This document shows, in pieces, positions 17,503 to 25,465 of a stretch of 64,000 nucleotides of DNA. Made by a program: the position numbers and the translations under genes. The notes below the pieces were generated by a model. The model had not been told where the DNA came from. It did not search any database and worked only from the letters and a program-made list of their open reading frames with translations. Source of the DNA: Marinosulfonomonas sp. (lineage in GTDB: Bacteria > Pseudomonadota > Alphaproteobacteria > Rhodobacterales > Rhodobacteraceae); contig JALSRG010000106.1 in the NCBI GenBank assembly GCA_026984915.1, positions 1 through 64,000 of the forward strand, in the 5' to 3' direction. The stretch's first letter is position 1; each line of letters opens with the position of its first letter.

Positions 17503-18213
17503 TCAAACCATGCGGATCACATCTTTGTCGATCGCCAGCATATAGCCGCGCCGGGCGATGTTTTTCACCAGAAGCTCGCTCACCATCTGATTGCCCAGAC
17601 TGTCGCGCAGCCGTTTGATGCGGGTGGCACCGGCCGCTTCCTCGCATTCCGACGGATCACGCCCTGAAATCATCCCTTCGATCTCGGCCCCCGAGAGTAC
17701 ATCCTCATCCATTCGGGCCTCTGCCAGGACAGACAGGGTTTCGATCGCCGCTTCGGTCAGCTTGAACTCCAGGTTATTCAGGTAAACCGTGTTTTCCTCG
17801 CGGCTGATCAGCAACGAAGAAACCTGAATGCCGGTGCGCTCGATTTCGCTCATCCGGCGATTGAGTGTAATGATGGTGACAAGAAAAACCAAAGCCGCCA
17901 CCAGCAGCGCGGTTGCGAAAACCAGCAGCACAAAGATCACGAAACGATAGGACGCCAAAGTATCGGAAAAGGCCGTTCCGGATTGCGCCAGAATTTCCAG
18001 CAGCTTGATTTCGGCATTTGATGTCAGATCGTTGTTTTCAACGAAAATCTGTTCAACGCGGCTGTTGAATGCGTTGGCATCAGGGAGATTGTAAAAAAGG
18101 ACGGCCGCAGCCCCCAGTAGAATGGCGACAATGCCGACAATGCCAAAAACAACAATACGATTGTCCGGTTTCGCCCCTTTGGGAACGGATTGATCAGTCT
18201 GGCTATGGCTCAT
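17503..18213 (-). CDS. Two-helix membrane protein with a C-terminal winged-helix domain
   Basis: The 236-residue protein has two transmembrane helices (about residues 20-41 and 91-117) flanking a ~50-residue loop that would be periplasmic if the N-terminus is inside. The C-terminal ~110 residues (EFKLTEAAIETLSVLAEARMDEDVLSGAEIEG, then ATRIKRLRDSLGNQMVSELLVKNIARRGYML) read as an OmpR/ToxR-like winged helix. With two helices the DNA-binding-like domain would again be cytoplasmic. It may be a membrane-anchored transcription regulator in the style of ToxR or CadC, but with the domain order reversed. Targets unknown. It stands alone, convergent with the ABC permease and 87 bases downstream of the alkB stop. 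Confidence 0.8.
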   Translation of the reverse strand: MSHSQTDQSVPKGAKPDNRIVVFGIVGIVAILLGAAAVLFYNLPDANAFNSRVEQIFVENNDLTSNAEIKLLEILAQSGTAFSDTLASYRFVIFVLLVFATALLVAALVFLVTIITLNRRMSEIERTGIQVSSLLISREENTVYLNNLEFKLTEAAIETLSVLAEARMDEDVLSGAEIEGMISGRDPSECEEAAGATRIKRLRDSLGNQMVSELLVKNIARRGYMLAIDKDVIRMV

Positions 18214-18300
18214 TTTGCCTCCGAATTTACCCGGCCTTTGGTGCCTGTAACCGGGCGAATGGTCAAGCCCGGCACTTTCCCCGGCGCTCTCTGGGGCTGG

Positions 18301-18912
18301 CTATGTCACAACACGCAGCGTCAGGTTTAACCGCCCGCCATTTTTCAGCAGCTTTGATGTCCCAAACCGTATCCGGTCAATGCCATGGTAAACAAGGCGC
18401 GCCTTTTCCCCCATGACCAGAACATCACCCGATGACAGAACGAGCGACTCTGTCGGCCCGCCCCTTTCTTCACGACCGACCCGGAACGTGGCATCATCCC
18501 CCAGCGATATCGAGACCACAGGCCAGCGAAAATCGGCCTCGTCCCGATCCTGATGCATCCCCATGCGCGCATCTTTTCCGTAGTAGTTTATCAGGCAGCA
18601 TTCGGGCGCCGGAGCCGCTGCAGCCAGGTCTTTCCATATTCCGAGTGCCAGGGGCGGAATGGCCGGCCACGCCATGCCGCCAGGATGGCGCTGGTCATAG
18701 CGATAACCTCCTGTATCGGAAACCCAGCCATATTTGCCGGCAGATGTCATGCGAACCGACATTGGCTTGCCGCCTGCGGTGGTTGGCGAAAATAACGGCG
18801 CCTGCCTCTGGACCGCGCGGGCTTCCTCCAGCAGCGTCACCTGTTGCGCCGGCGAAAGGTACGCCTTGAAAACCGCAATTCCACGGATCATGATTGTCGG
18901 ACTGGTGCTCAT
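18301..18912 (-). CDS. alkB: DNA alkylation repair dioxygenase AlkB
   Basis: An Fe(II)/2-oxoglutarate dioxygenase that removes methyl groups from 1-methyladenine and 3-methylcytosine in DNA. The 203-residue product has the substrate-lid motif SVRMTSAGKYGWVSDTGGYRY, the iron motif MHQDRDEADF (HxD), the distal His in YHGIDRIRFG, and the 2-oxoglutarate-binding Arg in GGRLNLTLR. I use the ATG giving MSTSPTIMIRG; 16 extra codons upstream are open but look non-coding. It sits upstream of the dnaK promoter in the opposite orientation. Confidence 0.94.
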   Translation of the reverse strand: MSTSPTIMIRGIAVFKAYLSPAQQVTLLEEARAVQRQAPLFSPTTAGGKPMSVRMTSAGKYGWVSDTGGYRYDQRHPGGMAWPAIPPLALGIWKDLAAAAPAPECCLINYYGKDARMGMHQDRDEADFRWPVVSISLGDDATFRVGREERGGPTESLVLSSGDVLVMGEKARLVYHGIDRIRFGTSKLLKNGGRLNLTLRVVT

Positions 18913-18989
18913 TTGTTGCTTCTTCGCAGCTTTGTCGGAAATGAATCCAATTTTTCGCAATGAATCTGCATTTCTTGGCCCTTCTCCCG

Positions 18990-19018
18990 CTTGCAGCAGG
19001 CATACCCCCTACTTATAT
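18990..19018 (+). promoter_or_regulatory. RpoH (sigma-32) type promoter for dnaK
   Basis: CTTG (18990-18993) and CTTATAT (19012-19018) are separated by 18 bases. This matches the alphaproteobacterial heat-shock pattern CTTG-N17/18-CYTATNT. The ATG of dnaK follows 110 bases downstream with GAAGAGG as a ribosome-binding site. Confidence 0.75.
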
Positions 19019-19128
19019 ACGCCAAGAAGCTGATCGGGATACTACCCCGATTATAAATTGGGATCGGGGCGCAAATGCCTTTTTAGGGTTTACGCCCCAT
19101 AACATCGCCGAAAGAAGAGGATTAAAGC

Positions 19129-21048
19129 ATGGCTAAAGTCATAGGTATCGACCTCGGGACAACCAACTCCTGTGTTGCCATCATGGATGGTGCAAAACCC
19201 CGGGTCATTGAAAATGCGGAAGGTGCCCGCACAACCCCGTCGGTTGTTGCTTTCACCGAAAACGAAGTTCTAGTTGGCCAGCCCGCCAAACGGCAGGCCG
19301 TGACCAACCCCGAAAACACCATTTTCGCCGTCAAACGTCTGATCGGACGTCGGATCACCGACCCCGAAGTCAAAAAAGACAAAGAGATCATGCCGTTCAA
19401 AATTGTCGATGGCGGCAACGGCGACGCTTGGGTCGAGGTCCGCGGAGAGAAATACTCCCCGAGCCAGATCTCGGGTTACATTCTCGGCAAGATGAAAGAA
19501 ACCGCCGAAAGCTATCTGGGTGAGAAGGTCGAACAGGCCGTCATCACTGTCCCGGCCTATTTCAACGATGCTCAGCGTCAGGCCACGAAAGACGCCGGTA
19601 AAATCGCCGGCCTGGAAGTGCTGCGGATCATAAACGAGCCCACAGCCGCCGCGCTGGCCTATGGTCTGGACAAGAAGGAAAGCAAAACCATCGCCGTTTA
19701 CGACCTTGGCGGCGGTACGTTCGACGTGACCATTCTGGAAATTGACGATGGATTGTTCGAAGTGAAATCAACCAACGGGGATACGTTCCTGGGTGGTGAG
19801 GATTTCGATATGCGGATCGTCAATTACCTGGCCGACGAATTCAAGAAAGAGCATGGCGTTGACCTGACCAAAGACAAGATGGCGCTGCAACGGCTGAAAG
19901 AAGCGGCCGAGAAAGCCAAGATCGAACTGTCTTCGGCCAACCAGACCGAAATCAACCAGCCCTTCATCTCGATGGATCCGAACAGCGGCACACCGCTGCA
20001 CATGGTCGTCAAGATGACCCGCGCCAAACTGGAAAGCCTTGTTGGCGATCTGATCAAGCGCACAATGAAGCCCTGCAAGGCCGCTCTGAAAGATGCGGGC
20101 CTCAGCACCGGCGACATTGACGAGGTTCTGCTGGTCGGCGGTATGACCCGGATGCCAAAGGTTGCAGAAGAGGTCACCAAGTTCTTTGGCAAAGAGCCGC
20201 ACAAGGGTGTGAACCCGGATGAGGTGGTTGCCATGGGGGCTGCCATTCAGGCCGGCGTGCTGCAAGGCGACGTCAAAGACGTGGTCCTGCTGGACGTTAC
20301 CCCGCTGTCGCTGGGTATCGAAACGCTCGGGGGTGTGTTTACGCGTCTGATCGACCGCAACACAACGATCCCCACCAAAAAGTCGCAGATCTTCTCGACA
20401 GCCGAAGACAACCAGAACGCCGTAACCATCCGCGTGTTCCAGGGTGAGCGCGAAATGGCCGCAGACAATAAACTGCTGGGCCAGTTCAATCTGGAAGATA
20501 TTCCGCCAGCGCCGCGTGGCATGCCGCAGATCGAGGTGACATTCGATATTGATGCCAACGGTATCGTATCGGTCAGCGCCAAGGACAAGGGCACCGGCAA
20601 AGAGCAGAAGATCACCATCCAGGCCTCAGGCGGTCTGTCCGAGGAAGAGATCGAACAAATGGTCAAGGACGCCGAAGCCAATGCCGAGGCGGACAAAGAG
20701 CGCAAAGAGCTGGTCGAGGCCAAGAACCAGGCCGAAAGTCTGGTCCACGCGACTGAAAAGTCTCTGGAAGAGCATGGCGACAAGGTCGATCCAGCTACGG
20801 TTGAGGCGATTGAACTGGCCGTCAGTGCGCTGAAGGAAACCATGGAAGGCGACGACGCCGGCAAGATCAAATCCGGCATCCAGAACGTGACCGAAGCGGC
20901 CATGAAACTGGGTGAGGCAATCTACAAGGCCGAGCAGGAAAAATCCGGCGAGGCCGAAAGCGAAGATGCTGCGGAATCTCCCCGCGGTGTAGACGAAGAC
21001 ATCGTTGATGCCGATTTTGAAGACATTGACGACGACAAACGCGCATAA
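19129..21048 (+). CDS. dnaK: Chaperone DnaK (Hsp70)
   Basis: The 639-residue Hsp70 chaperone. The ATPase domain opens [17 protein letters not shown], with [17 protein letters not shown] and [17 protein letters not shown]; the substrate-binding domain includes [19 protein letters not shown] and [21 protein letters not shown]. The C-terminus ends in an acidic EDIDDDKRA tail. It works with DnaJ, encoded 71 bases downstream, and GrpE, which is not in the window. The gap to dnaJ contains a weak hairpin (CCTGA/TCAGG) that might reduce read-through. A heat-shock-type promoter lies upstream. Confidence 0.99.
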   Translation: MAKVIGIDLGTTNSCVAIMDGAKPRVIENAEGARTTPSVVAFTENEVLVGQPAKRQAVTNPENTIFAVKRLIGRRITDPEVKKDKEIMPFKIVDGGNGDAWVEVRGEKYSPSQISGYILGKMKETAESYLGEKVEQAVITVPAYFNDAQRQATKDAGKIAGLEVLRIINEPTAAALAYGLDKKESKTIAVYDLGGGTFDVTILEIDDGLFEVKSTNGDTFLGGEDFDMRIVNYLADEFKKEHGVDLTKDKMALQRLKEAAEKAKIELSSANQTEINQPFISMDPNSGTPLHMVVKMTRAKLESLVGDLIKRTMKPCKAALKDAGLSTGDIDEVLLVGGMTRMPKVAEEVTKFFGKEPHKGVNPDEVVAMGAAIQAGVLQGDVKDVVLLDVTPLSLGIETLGGVFTRLIDRNTTIPTKKSQIFSTAEDNQNAVTIRVFQGEREMAADNKLLGQFNLEDIPPAPRGMPQIEVTFDIDANGIVSVSAKDKGTGKEQKITIQASGGLSEEEIEQMVKDAEANAEADKERKELVEAKNQAESLVHATEKSLEEHGDKVDPATVEAIELAVSALKETMEGDDAGKIKSGIQNVTEAAMKLGEAIYKAEQEKSGEAESEDAAESPRGVDEDIVDADFEDIDDDKRA

Positions 21049-21119
21049 GGGACGATCGTTCCTGTGGGTCGGCCTGATGTGAGTCAGGTCGGCCTTCGCG
21101 TTCCTCGAGGGGACAAAAG

Positions 21120-22259
21120 ATGGCAAAGCGCGACTACTATGAAATCCTCGGCGTTCAGGTCAGCGCCTCGGCAGAAGAAATAAAGAAAGCCTTTCGCAAG
21201 AAGGCCAAACAGCTGCACCCTGACAGCAATTCTGACAACCCTGATGCCGAGGCCCAGTTCAAGGAAGCCAACGAGGCCTATGAGGTTCTGAAAGACCCGG
21301 AAAAACGGGCGGCCTACGACCGGTTCGGCCATGCGGCATTCGAAGGCGGCATGGGTGGCATGGGCGGCGGCCCGCGCGGCGGCGGTGATTTCGCCTCGGC
21401 CTTCTCTGACGTCTTTGACGATCTGTTCGGTGATTTCATGGGCGGGCAGCGAACGGCGGCGCGCCAACGGGCCACCCGCGGCTCTGATTTGCGCTATAAC
21501 CTGCGCGTTACCCTGGAAGAGGCCTTTTCCGGCGTGCAGAAAACCATCACGGTTCCAACCTCGGTTGCCTGTAACGAATGCAACGGAACAGGGGCACAAA
21601 GCGGTGCCGAGCCGACAACCTGTCCGACATGTTCCGGCATGGGGAAAGTGCGGGCGCAACAGGGCTTTTTCACGGTCGAACGTACCTGCCCCACATGCGG
21701 CGGGCTTGGCCAGATGATCAAGGACCCCTGCAAGGTCTGCCATGGTGCAGGCCGGGTTGAAAAAGAACGTTCTCTGTCAGTCAATATTCCCGCAGGCGTT
21801 GAAACCGGCACCCGTATCCGCCTGGCTGGCGAGGGCGAGGCAGGTCTGCGTGGCGGGCCAACCGGTGATCTCTATATCTTCATTGAGGTGAAGGAACACG
21901 CTCTGTTTCACCGTGACGGCACCAATCTTTACTGTCAGGTGCCGGTGTCCATGACCAAGGCCGCACTGGGCGGCGAGGTGGAAGTTCCCACCATTGATGG
22001 CGGACGATCCCGCGTCAAGGTTCCAGCCGGCAGCCAGTCGGGTCGCCAGATGCGGTTGCGTGGCAAAGGTATGCCAGCCCTGCGTGGTGGTGGAACCGGC
22101 GACATGTTTATCGAACTGCAGGTCGAAACGCCGGTCAATCTCAACACCCGCCAAAAAGAATTGCTGCGCGAGTTCGAAGAGCAATCGGCCGACAACAACC
22201 CGGTCGGGTCAAAATTCTTCAAGACGGTAAAATCGTTTTGGGAAAGCATGAAAAGCTAG
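21120..22259 (+). CDS. dnaJ: Chaperone DnaJ (Hsp40)
   Basis: The 379-residue co-chaperone that stimulates DnaK ATPase and presents substrates. It has a J-domain ([20 protein letters not shown]) with the HPD motif in [10 protein letters not shown], a Gly-rich segment ([14 protein letters not shown]), four CxxCxGxG zinc motifs (from [12 protein letters not shown] to [10 protein letters not shown]), and the C-terminal substrate domain. This is a complete type I DnaJ. GAGGGGAC lies just before the ATG. It is cotranscribed with dnaK. Confidence 0.98.
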   Translation: MAKRDYYEILGVQVSASAEEIKKAFRKKAKQLHPDSNSDNPDAEAQFKEANEAYEVLKDPEKRAAYDRFGHAAFEGGMGGMGGGPRGGGDFASAFSDVFDDLFGDFMGGQRTAARQRATRGSDLRYNLRVTLEEAFSGVQKTITVPTSVACNECNGTGAQSGAEPTTCPTCSGMGKVRAQQGFFTVERTCPTCGGLGQMIKDPCKVCHGAGRVEKERSLSVNIPAGVETGTRIRLAGEGEAGLRGGPTGDLYIFIEVKEHALFHRDGTNLYCQVPVSMTKAALGGEVEVPTIDGGRSRVKVPAGSQSGRQMRLRGKGMPALRGGGTGDMFIELQVETPVNLNTRQKELLREFEEQSADNNPVGSKFFKTVKSFWESMKS

Positions 22260-22319
22260 ACCGGAATCTGGTTAATCTGCGTTAACCAAATTTTGAGGGA
22301 ATCAGCACAGCCTTGTGGC

Positions 22320-23081
22320 ATGGATACGCCGCACCAGTTTGCAGAAATGCCGCTTCCCCTCTTTGAAGGGGATGAGGTTGCTGCACCCGCCCCGCTTCCC
22401 GCCAGACTTCCATCCTACATCAAGGACCATCGCAAGCGTTTGCGTGAACGCTTCCTGAATGGCGGCGCACAGGCAATGCCCGATTATGAATTGCTGGAGC
22501 TTGTCCTGTTTCGCGCCATTCCCAGACGGGATGTCAAACCCTTGGCCCGAACATTGATGGAGACTTTTGGCGATTTCAATCGTGTGGTTTCCGCGCCCAT
22601 TGAGCGGTTGCGGCAAATCAGCGGTGTCGGAGAGTCCGTCGTGCAGGAACTGAAGATTGTCGAGGCGGCGGCGCATCGTCTGGCGCGCGCGCGTGTCATG
22701 AAGCGCCCGGTCATATCCAGTTGGCGTGCCATTCTGGATTATTGCCAGACAACGATGGCCCACAGGGAAACCGAGCAGTTCCGCATTCTGTTTCTGGATC
22801 GCAAGAACGTGCTGATTGCGGATGAGGAACAGGCCAGGGGAACGGTGGATCACGTCCCCGTCTACCCCCGCGAAATTGTAAAACGCGCGCTTGAGCTTAA
22901 CGCCTCGGCGCTCATACTCGTTCACAACCACCCTTCCGGTGATCCAACCCCATCCAGCGAAGATATCGCCATGACAACGCAGATCAAGGATGCCGCCACC
23001 ACATTGGGTCTGACCCTGCATGACCACCTGATTATTGGCAAATCGCGTGAGCTCAGCTTCAGATCCGAGGGGTATCTTTAG
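22320..23081 (+). CDS. radC: RadC family JAB/MPN-domain protein
   Basis: A 253-residue member of the RadC (UPF0758) family. It has a helix-hairpin-helix segment (RLRQISGVGESVVQELKIVEAAA) and a JAB1/MPN metalloprotease-like domain with EQFRILFLDRKNVLIADE and the zinc motif ILVHNHPSGDPTPSSED. The biochemical role is unsettled; the older DNA-repair label is no longer well supported. The ATG giving MDTPHQFAEM is used; a TTG nine codons upstream is also in frame and has no better signal. It follows dnaJ after 60 bases and converges exactly, stop to stop, on the TetR gene. Confidence 0.93.
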   Translation: MDTPHQFAEMPLPLFEGDEVAAPAPLPARLPSYIKDHRKRLRERFLNGGAQAMPDYELLELVLFRAIPRRDVKPLARTLMETFGDFNRVVSAPIERLRQISGVGESVVQELKIVEAAAHRLARARVMKRPVISSWRAILDYCQTTMAHRETEQFRILFLDRKNVLIADEEQARGTVDHVPVYPREIVKRALELNASALILVHNHPSGDPTPSSEDIAMTTQIKDAATTLGLTLHDHLIIGKSRELSFRSEGYL

Positions 23082-23732
23082 TTAATCCGCGCCGCTGGAA
23101 TCTTGCGGCAGCAAATGGGCGTGTCGCGCCATGAACCGGGCAATTTCACGCTCCGTCGGCGCTGTGCTGGTATACATTTCAACGTAAGAAGGCATCCACA
23201 ACAACCGCTCTTCCCACGGGTCCCTGACATTCATCGAGATATAGCCAACCTGTGCCAGATACACCGTATTGGCCCGCACAGTGGCGTTTTCAGCCCTATA
23301 GCCAAAACGCTGAAACATTTCTGATATGGCCAAAATACGTTGTGCATCCGCACTCCGGATGGCGCTTTCCACTTCATGGTCCTTTCTGGACCAGTTTCGG
23401 ACAGCGAAATCCAGGCGCGCATCAAACAGATCTTCGTCAACCCAGCAGTCAAACAGGTTGAACATCGCTTCGGTAATCGTGTCCGCATATTGTCTGGTTC
23501 GAGCGATCAGATTGCCGGTGTTTTTCTTCTCCCAAAGGGTCAGAAGCGCCGCAAGCAGGGCTTTTCTGTCTTTGAAATGCCAGTAAAACCCCGTGCGTGA
23601 AAGTCCCAGCGCCTTGGCCATTGGCATCACTTTCACCGCATCCACACCAGACGAAACCAGCAGATCATAGGCAACACTCAACCAGGCCTGCTCGGATCCG
23701 CGATGGCCGGTTCTTTCCCGTAATTCTTCCAT
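23082..23732 (-). CDS. TetR-family regulator of the methylated-amine island
   Basis: A 216-residue repressor-type protein. The N-terminal helix-turn-helix is AWLSVAYDLLVSSGVDAVKV followed by AKALGLSRTGFYWHFKDRKALL (residues 16-60), standard for TetR. The C-terminal ligand domain is helical and rich in aromatic residues and Arg. It is divergent from the first MttB-like gene, and a perfect palindrome lies in the gap between them, the classical layout for a ligand-released repressor of the neighbouring operon. The ligand is probably a substrate or intermediate of that operon, but this is inference. Confidence 0.9.
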   Translation of the reverse strand: MEELRERTGHRGSEQAWLSVAYDLLVSSGVDAVKVMPMAKALGLSRTGFYWHFKDRKALLAALLTLWEKKNTGNLIARTRQYADTITEAMFNLFDCWVDEDLFDARLDFAVRNWSRKDHEVESAIRSADAQRILAISEMFQRFGYRAENATVRANTVYLAQVGYISMNVRDPWEERLLWMPSYVEMYTSTAPTEREIARFMARHAHLLPQDSSGAD

Positions 23733-23770
23733 GTTCAGATTCAGGTACTCTCATTCGCAGGGCCATTTTT

Positions 23771-23788
23771 CTTGACATAAGTGTCAAG
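23771..23788. promoter_or_regulatory. Probable TetR operator between the regulator and mttB-like genes
   Basis: CTTGACA-TAAG-TGTCAAG is a perfect 7-bp inverted repeat around four bases, an 18-bp site of the size TetR dimers use. It includes a TTGACA that could also serve as a -35 element, so bound repressor would block transcription. It lies about 40 bases from the regulator start and 70 from the MttB-like start. A related TGTCAA half-site follows at 23803-23808. Confidence 0.6.
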
Positions 23789-23857
23789 CGTATCGACGAT
23801 AATGTCAATTCAAGATGAGTCGTTTGCCCTGCCGTCGCCAACTTCAAAGGAAACAGG

Positions 23858-25453
23858 ATGAAATCCGGCACCGAATCCACACAAACTACATCCCGCCGTC
23901 GCCGGACCGCGGGCGGCGGCCGGGCCGCGTTAAGGGCCAGGCGCATCGGTGGCGCCAGCACCTCGGCCGGCAGCGCAAGATCACCCTATATCACCCGGAA
24001 CATACCGCCCGTTGACCTGTTGGATGAAGAAGCGCTGGAGAAGATTGAGGCAGGAACAGAGACGATTCTTGCCGAAATCGGCATCGAATTTCGGGATGAT
24101 CCTGAAACGGTTGCGCTGTTTCGCGCGGCGGGTGGGCATGTCACCCCGATCAGCGCAACCGCCTGGAATATCCGGTTTGAGCCAGGGATGATTACGGAAA
24201 TTCTTCAGTCCGCTCCGGCGCGTTTTACCCAGCATGCCCGCAATCCGCAGAACTCGGTTGAAATCGGCGGGGATTCTGTCGTTTTTGCGCCTGCCTACGG
24301 GTCGCCGTTTGTCATGGATCTGGATAAGGGCCGGCGGTACGGAACGCTTCAGGATTTCGAGAATTTCGTGAAACTTGCACAGAGTACACCGTGGTTGCAC
24401 CATTCCGGCGGCACGGTTTGTGAACCAACAGACATCGCGGTCAACAAACGTCATCTCGATATGGTCTATGCGCATATGCGCTATTCGGATCGTGCCTTCC
24501 TGGGTTCGGTCACAGCACCCGAGCGGGCAGAGGACAGCATCGACATGTGCCGCATCCTGTTTGGGGAGGATTTTGTCGCGCGCAATTGTGTAATCATGGG
24601 TAATTTCAACTCTACCTCGCCGCTGGTCTGGGATGGGATTTCGACCAGGGGCATTCGCGCCTATGCGGCGGCAGGTCAGGGATCCATCCATTTACCCTTC
24701 CTGCTGGGGGGTGCGGTTTCGCCGGTTACAATCCCTGGCGCCATTGCCCAAAGCATGGCAGAATCTCTGGTCGGCTGCGCCTTGACACAACTGGTAAAAC
24801 CAGGCAGTCCGGCTGTGTTAGGCTCTTTTATTGCCTCTCTTTCCCTCCGCTCGGGCAGCCCGACATTCGGTACGCCGGAACCGGCTCTCGGGTCACTTGT
24901 GGTCGGCCAGCTTGCCCGGCGGGCGAAACTTCCGCTGCGTTGTGCGGGTAACTTTTCCACCTCCAAGCTTCCGGATGGTCAGGCCATGTCGCAGGCGGTG
25001 ATCTCCATGACATCCGCAATCCAGTCCGGCGCACATTATATTCTGCACGCGGCCGGCTTTCTCGATGGCCTGCTGTCCATGTCCTATGAAAAGTTCATGA
25101 TGGATGTCGATCTTTGCGCGGCCCTGCATGCCTATCTGAACGGGCTTGAGGTGAGCGACGACACGCTCGGCCTGGAATCTTTGCGCGAAGGCGGCCCTGG
25201 TGCGCATATGTTCGGTTCTGCCCATACGCTTGCCCATTACGAAACCGCCTATTGGGACAGCGCCCTGAATGATGACCGCCCTTACGAAACCTGGAGCGAA
25301 CATGGTCGTGAAGACTGTATGCATCGCGCCAATCGACAGTGGAAGAGCACACTGGAAACCTATGAAGCCCCCTTGCTGGAAGAATCCAGGGATGAGGCCC
25401 TGAAAGAATTCATTGCCAGAAAGAAATCATCCATGGAAGATGCCTGGCATTGA
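23858..25453 (+). CDS. MttB-family methyltransferase, non-pyrrolysine, copy 1
   Basis: A 531-residue member of the trimethylamine:corrinoid methyltransferase (MttB) superfamily. The first ~45 residues are low-complexity and rich in Arg, Gly, Ala and Ser; the TIM-barrel part starts near LLDEEALEKIEAGTETILAEIGIEF and includes GSVTAPERAEDSIDMCRILFGE, LLGGAVSPVTIPGAIAQSMAE, and SGAHYILHAAGFLDGLLSMSYEKFMMD. The frame has no internal TAG, so it is not the pyrrolysine-containing archaeal type; non-pyrrolysine members include the glycine betaine methyltransferase MtgB. It probably removes a methyl group from a quaternary or tertiary amine. No corrinoid-binding protein gene is nearby. First gene of the four-gene plus-strand operon; AAAGGA precedes the ATG. 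Confidence 0.88.
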   Translation: MKSGTESTQTTSRRRRTAGGGRAALRARRIGGASTSAGSARSPYITRNIPPVDLLDEEALEKIEAGTETILAEIGIEFRDDPETVALFRAAGGHVTPISATAWNIRFEPGMITEILQSAPARFTQHARNPQNSVEIGGDSVVFAPAYGSPFVMDLDKGRRYGTLQDFENFVKLAQSTPWLHHSGGTVCEPTDIAVNKRHLDMVYAHMRYSDRAFLGSVTAPERAEDSIDMCRILFGEDFVARNCVIMGNFNSTSPLVWDGISTRGIRAYAAAGQGSIHLPFLLGGAVSPVTIPGAIAQSMAESLVGCALTQLVKPGSPAVLGSFIASLSLRSGSPTFGTPEPALGSLVVGQLARRAKLPLRCAGNFSTSKLPDGQAMSQAVISMTSAIQSGAHYILHAAGFLDGLLSMSYEKFMMDVDLCAALHAYLNGLEVSDDTLGLESLREGGPGAHMFGSAHTLAHYETAYWDSALNDDRPYETWSEHGREDCMHRANRQWKSTLETYEAPLLEESRDEALKEFIARKKSSMEDAWH

Positions 25454-25465
25454 AGGAGAGAGCCG

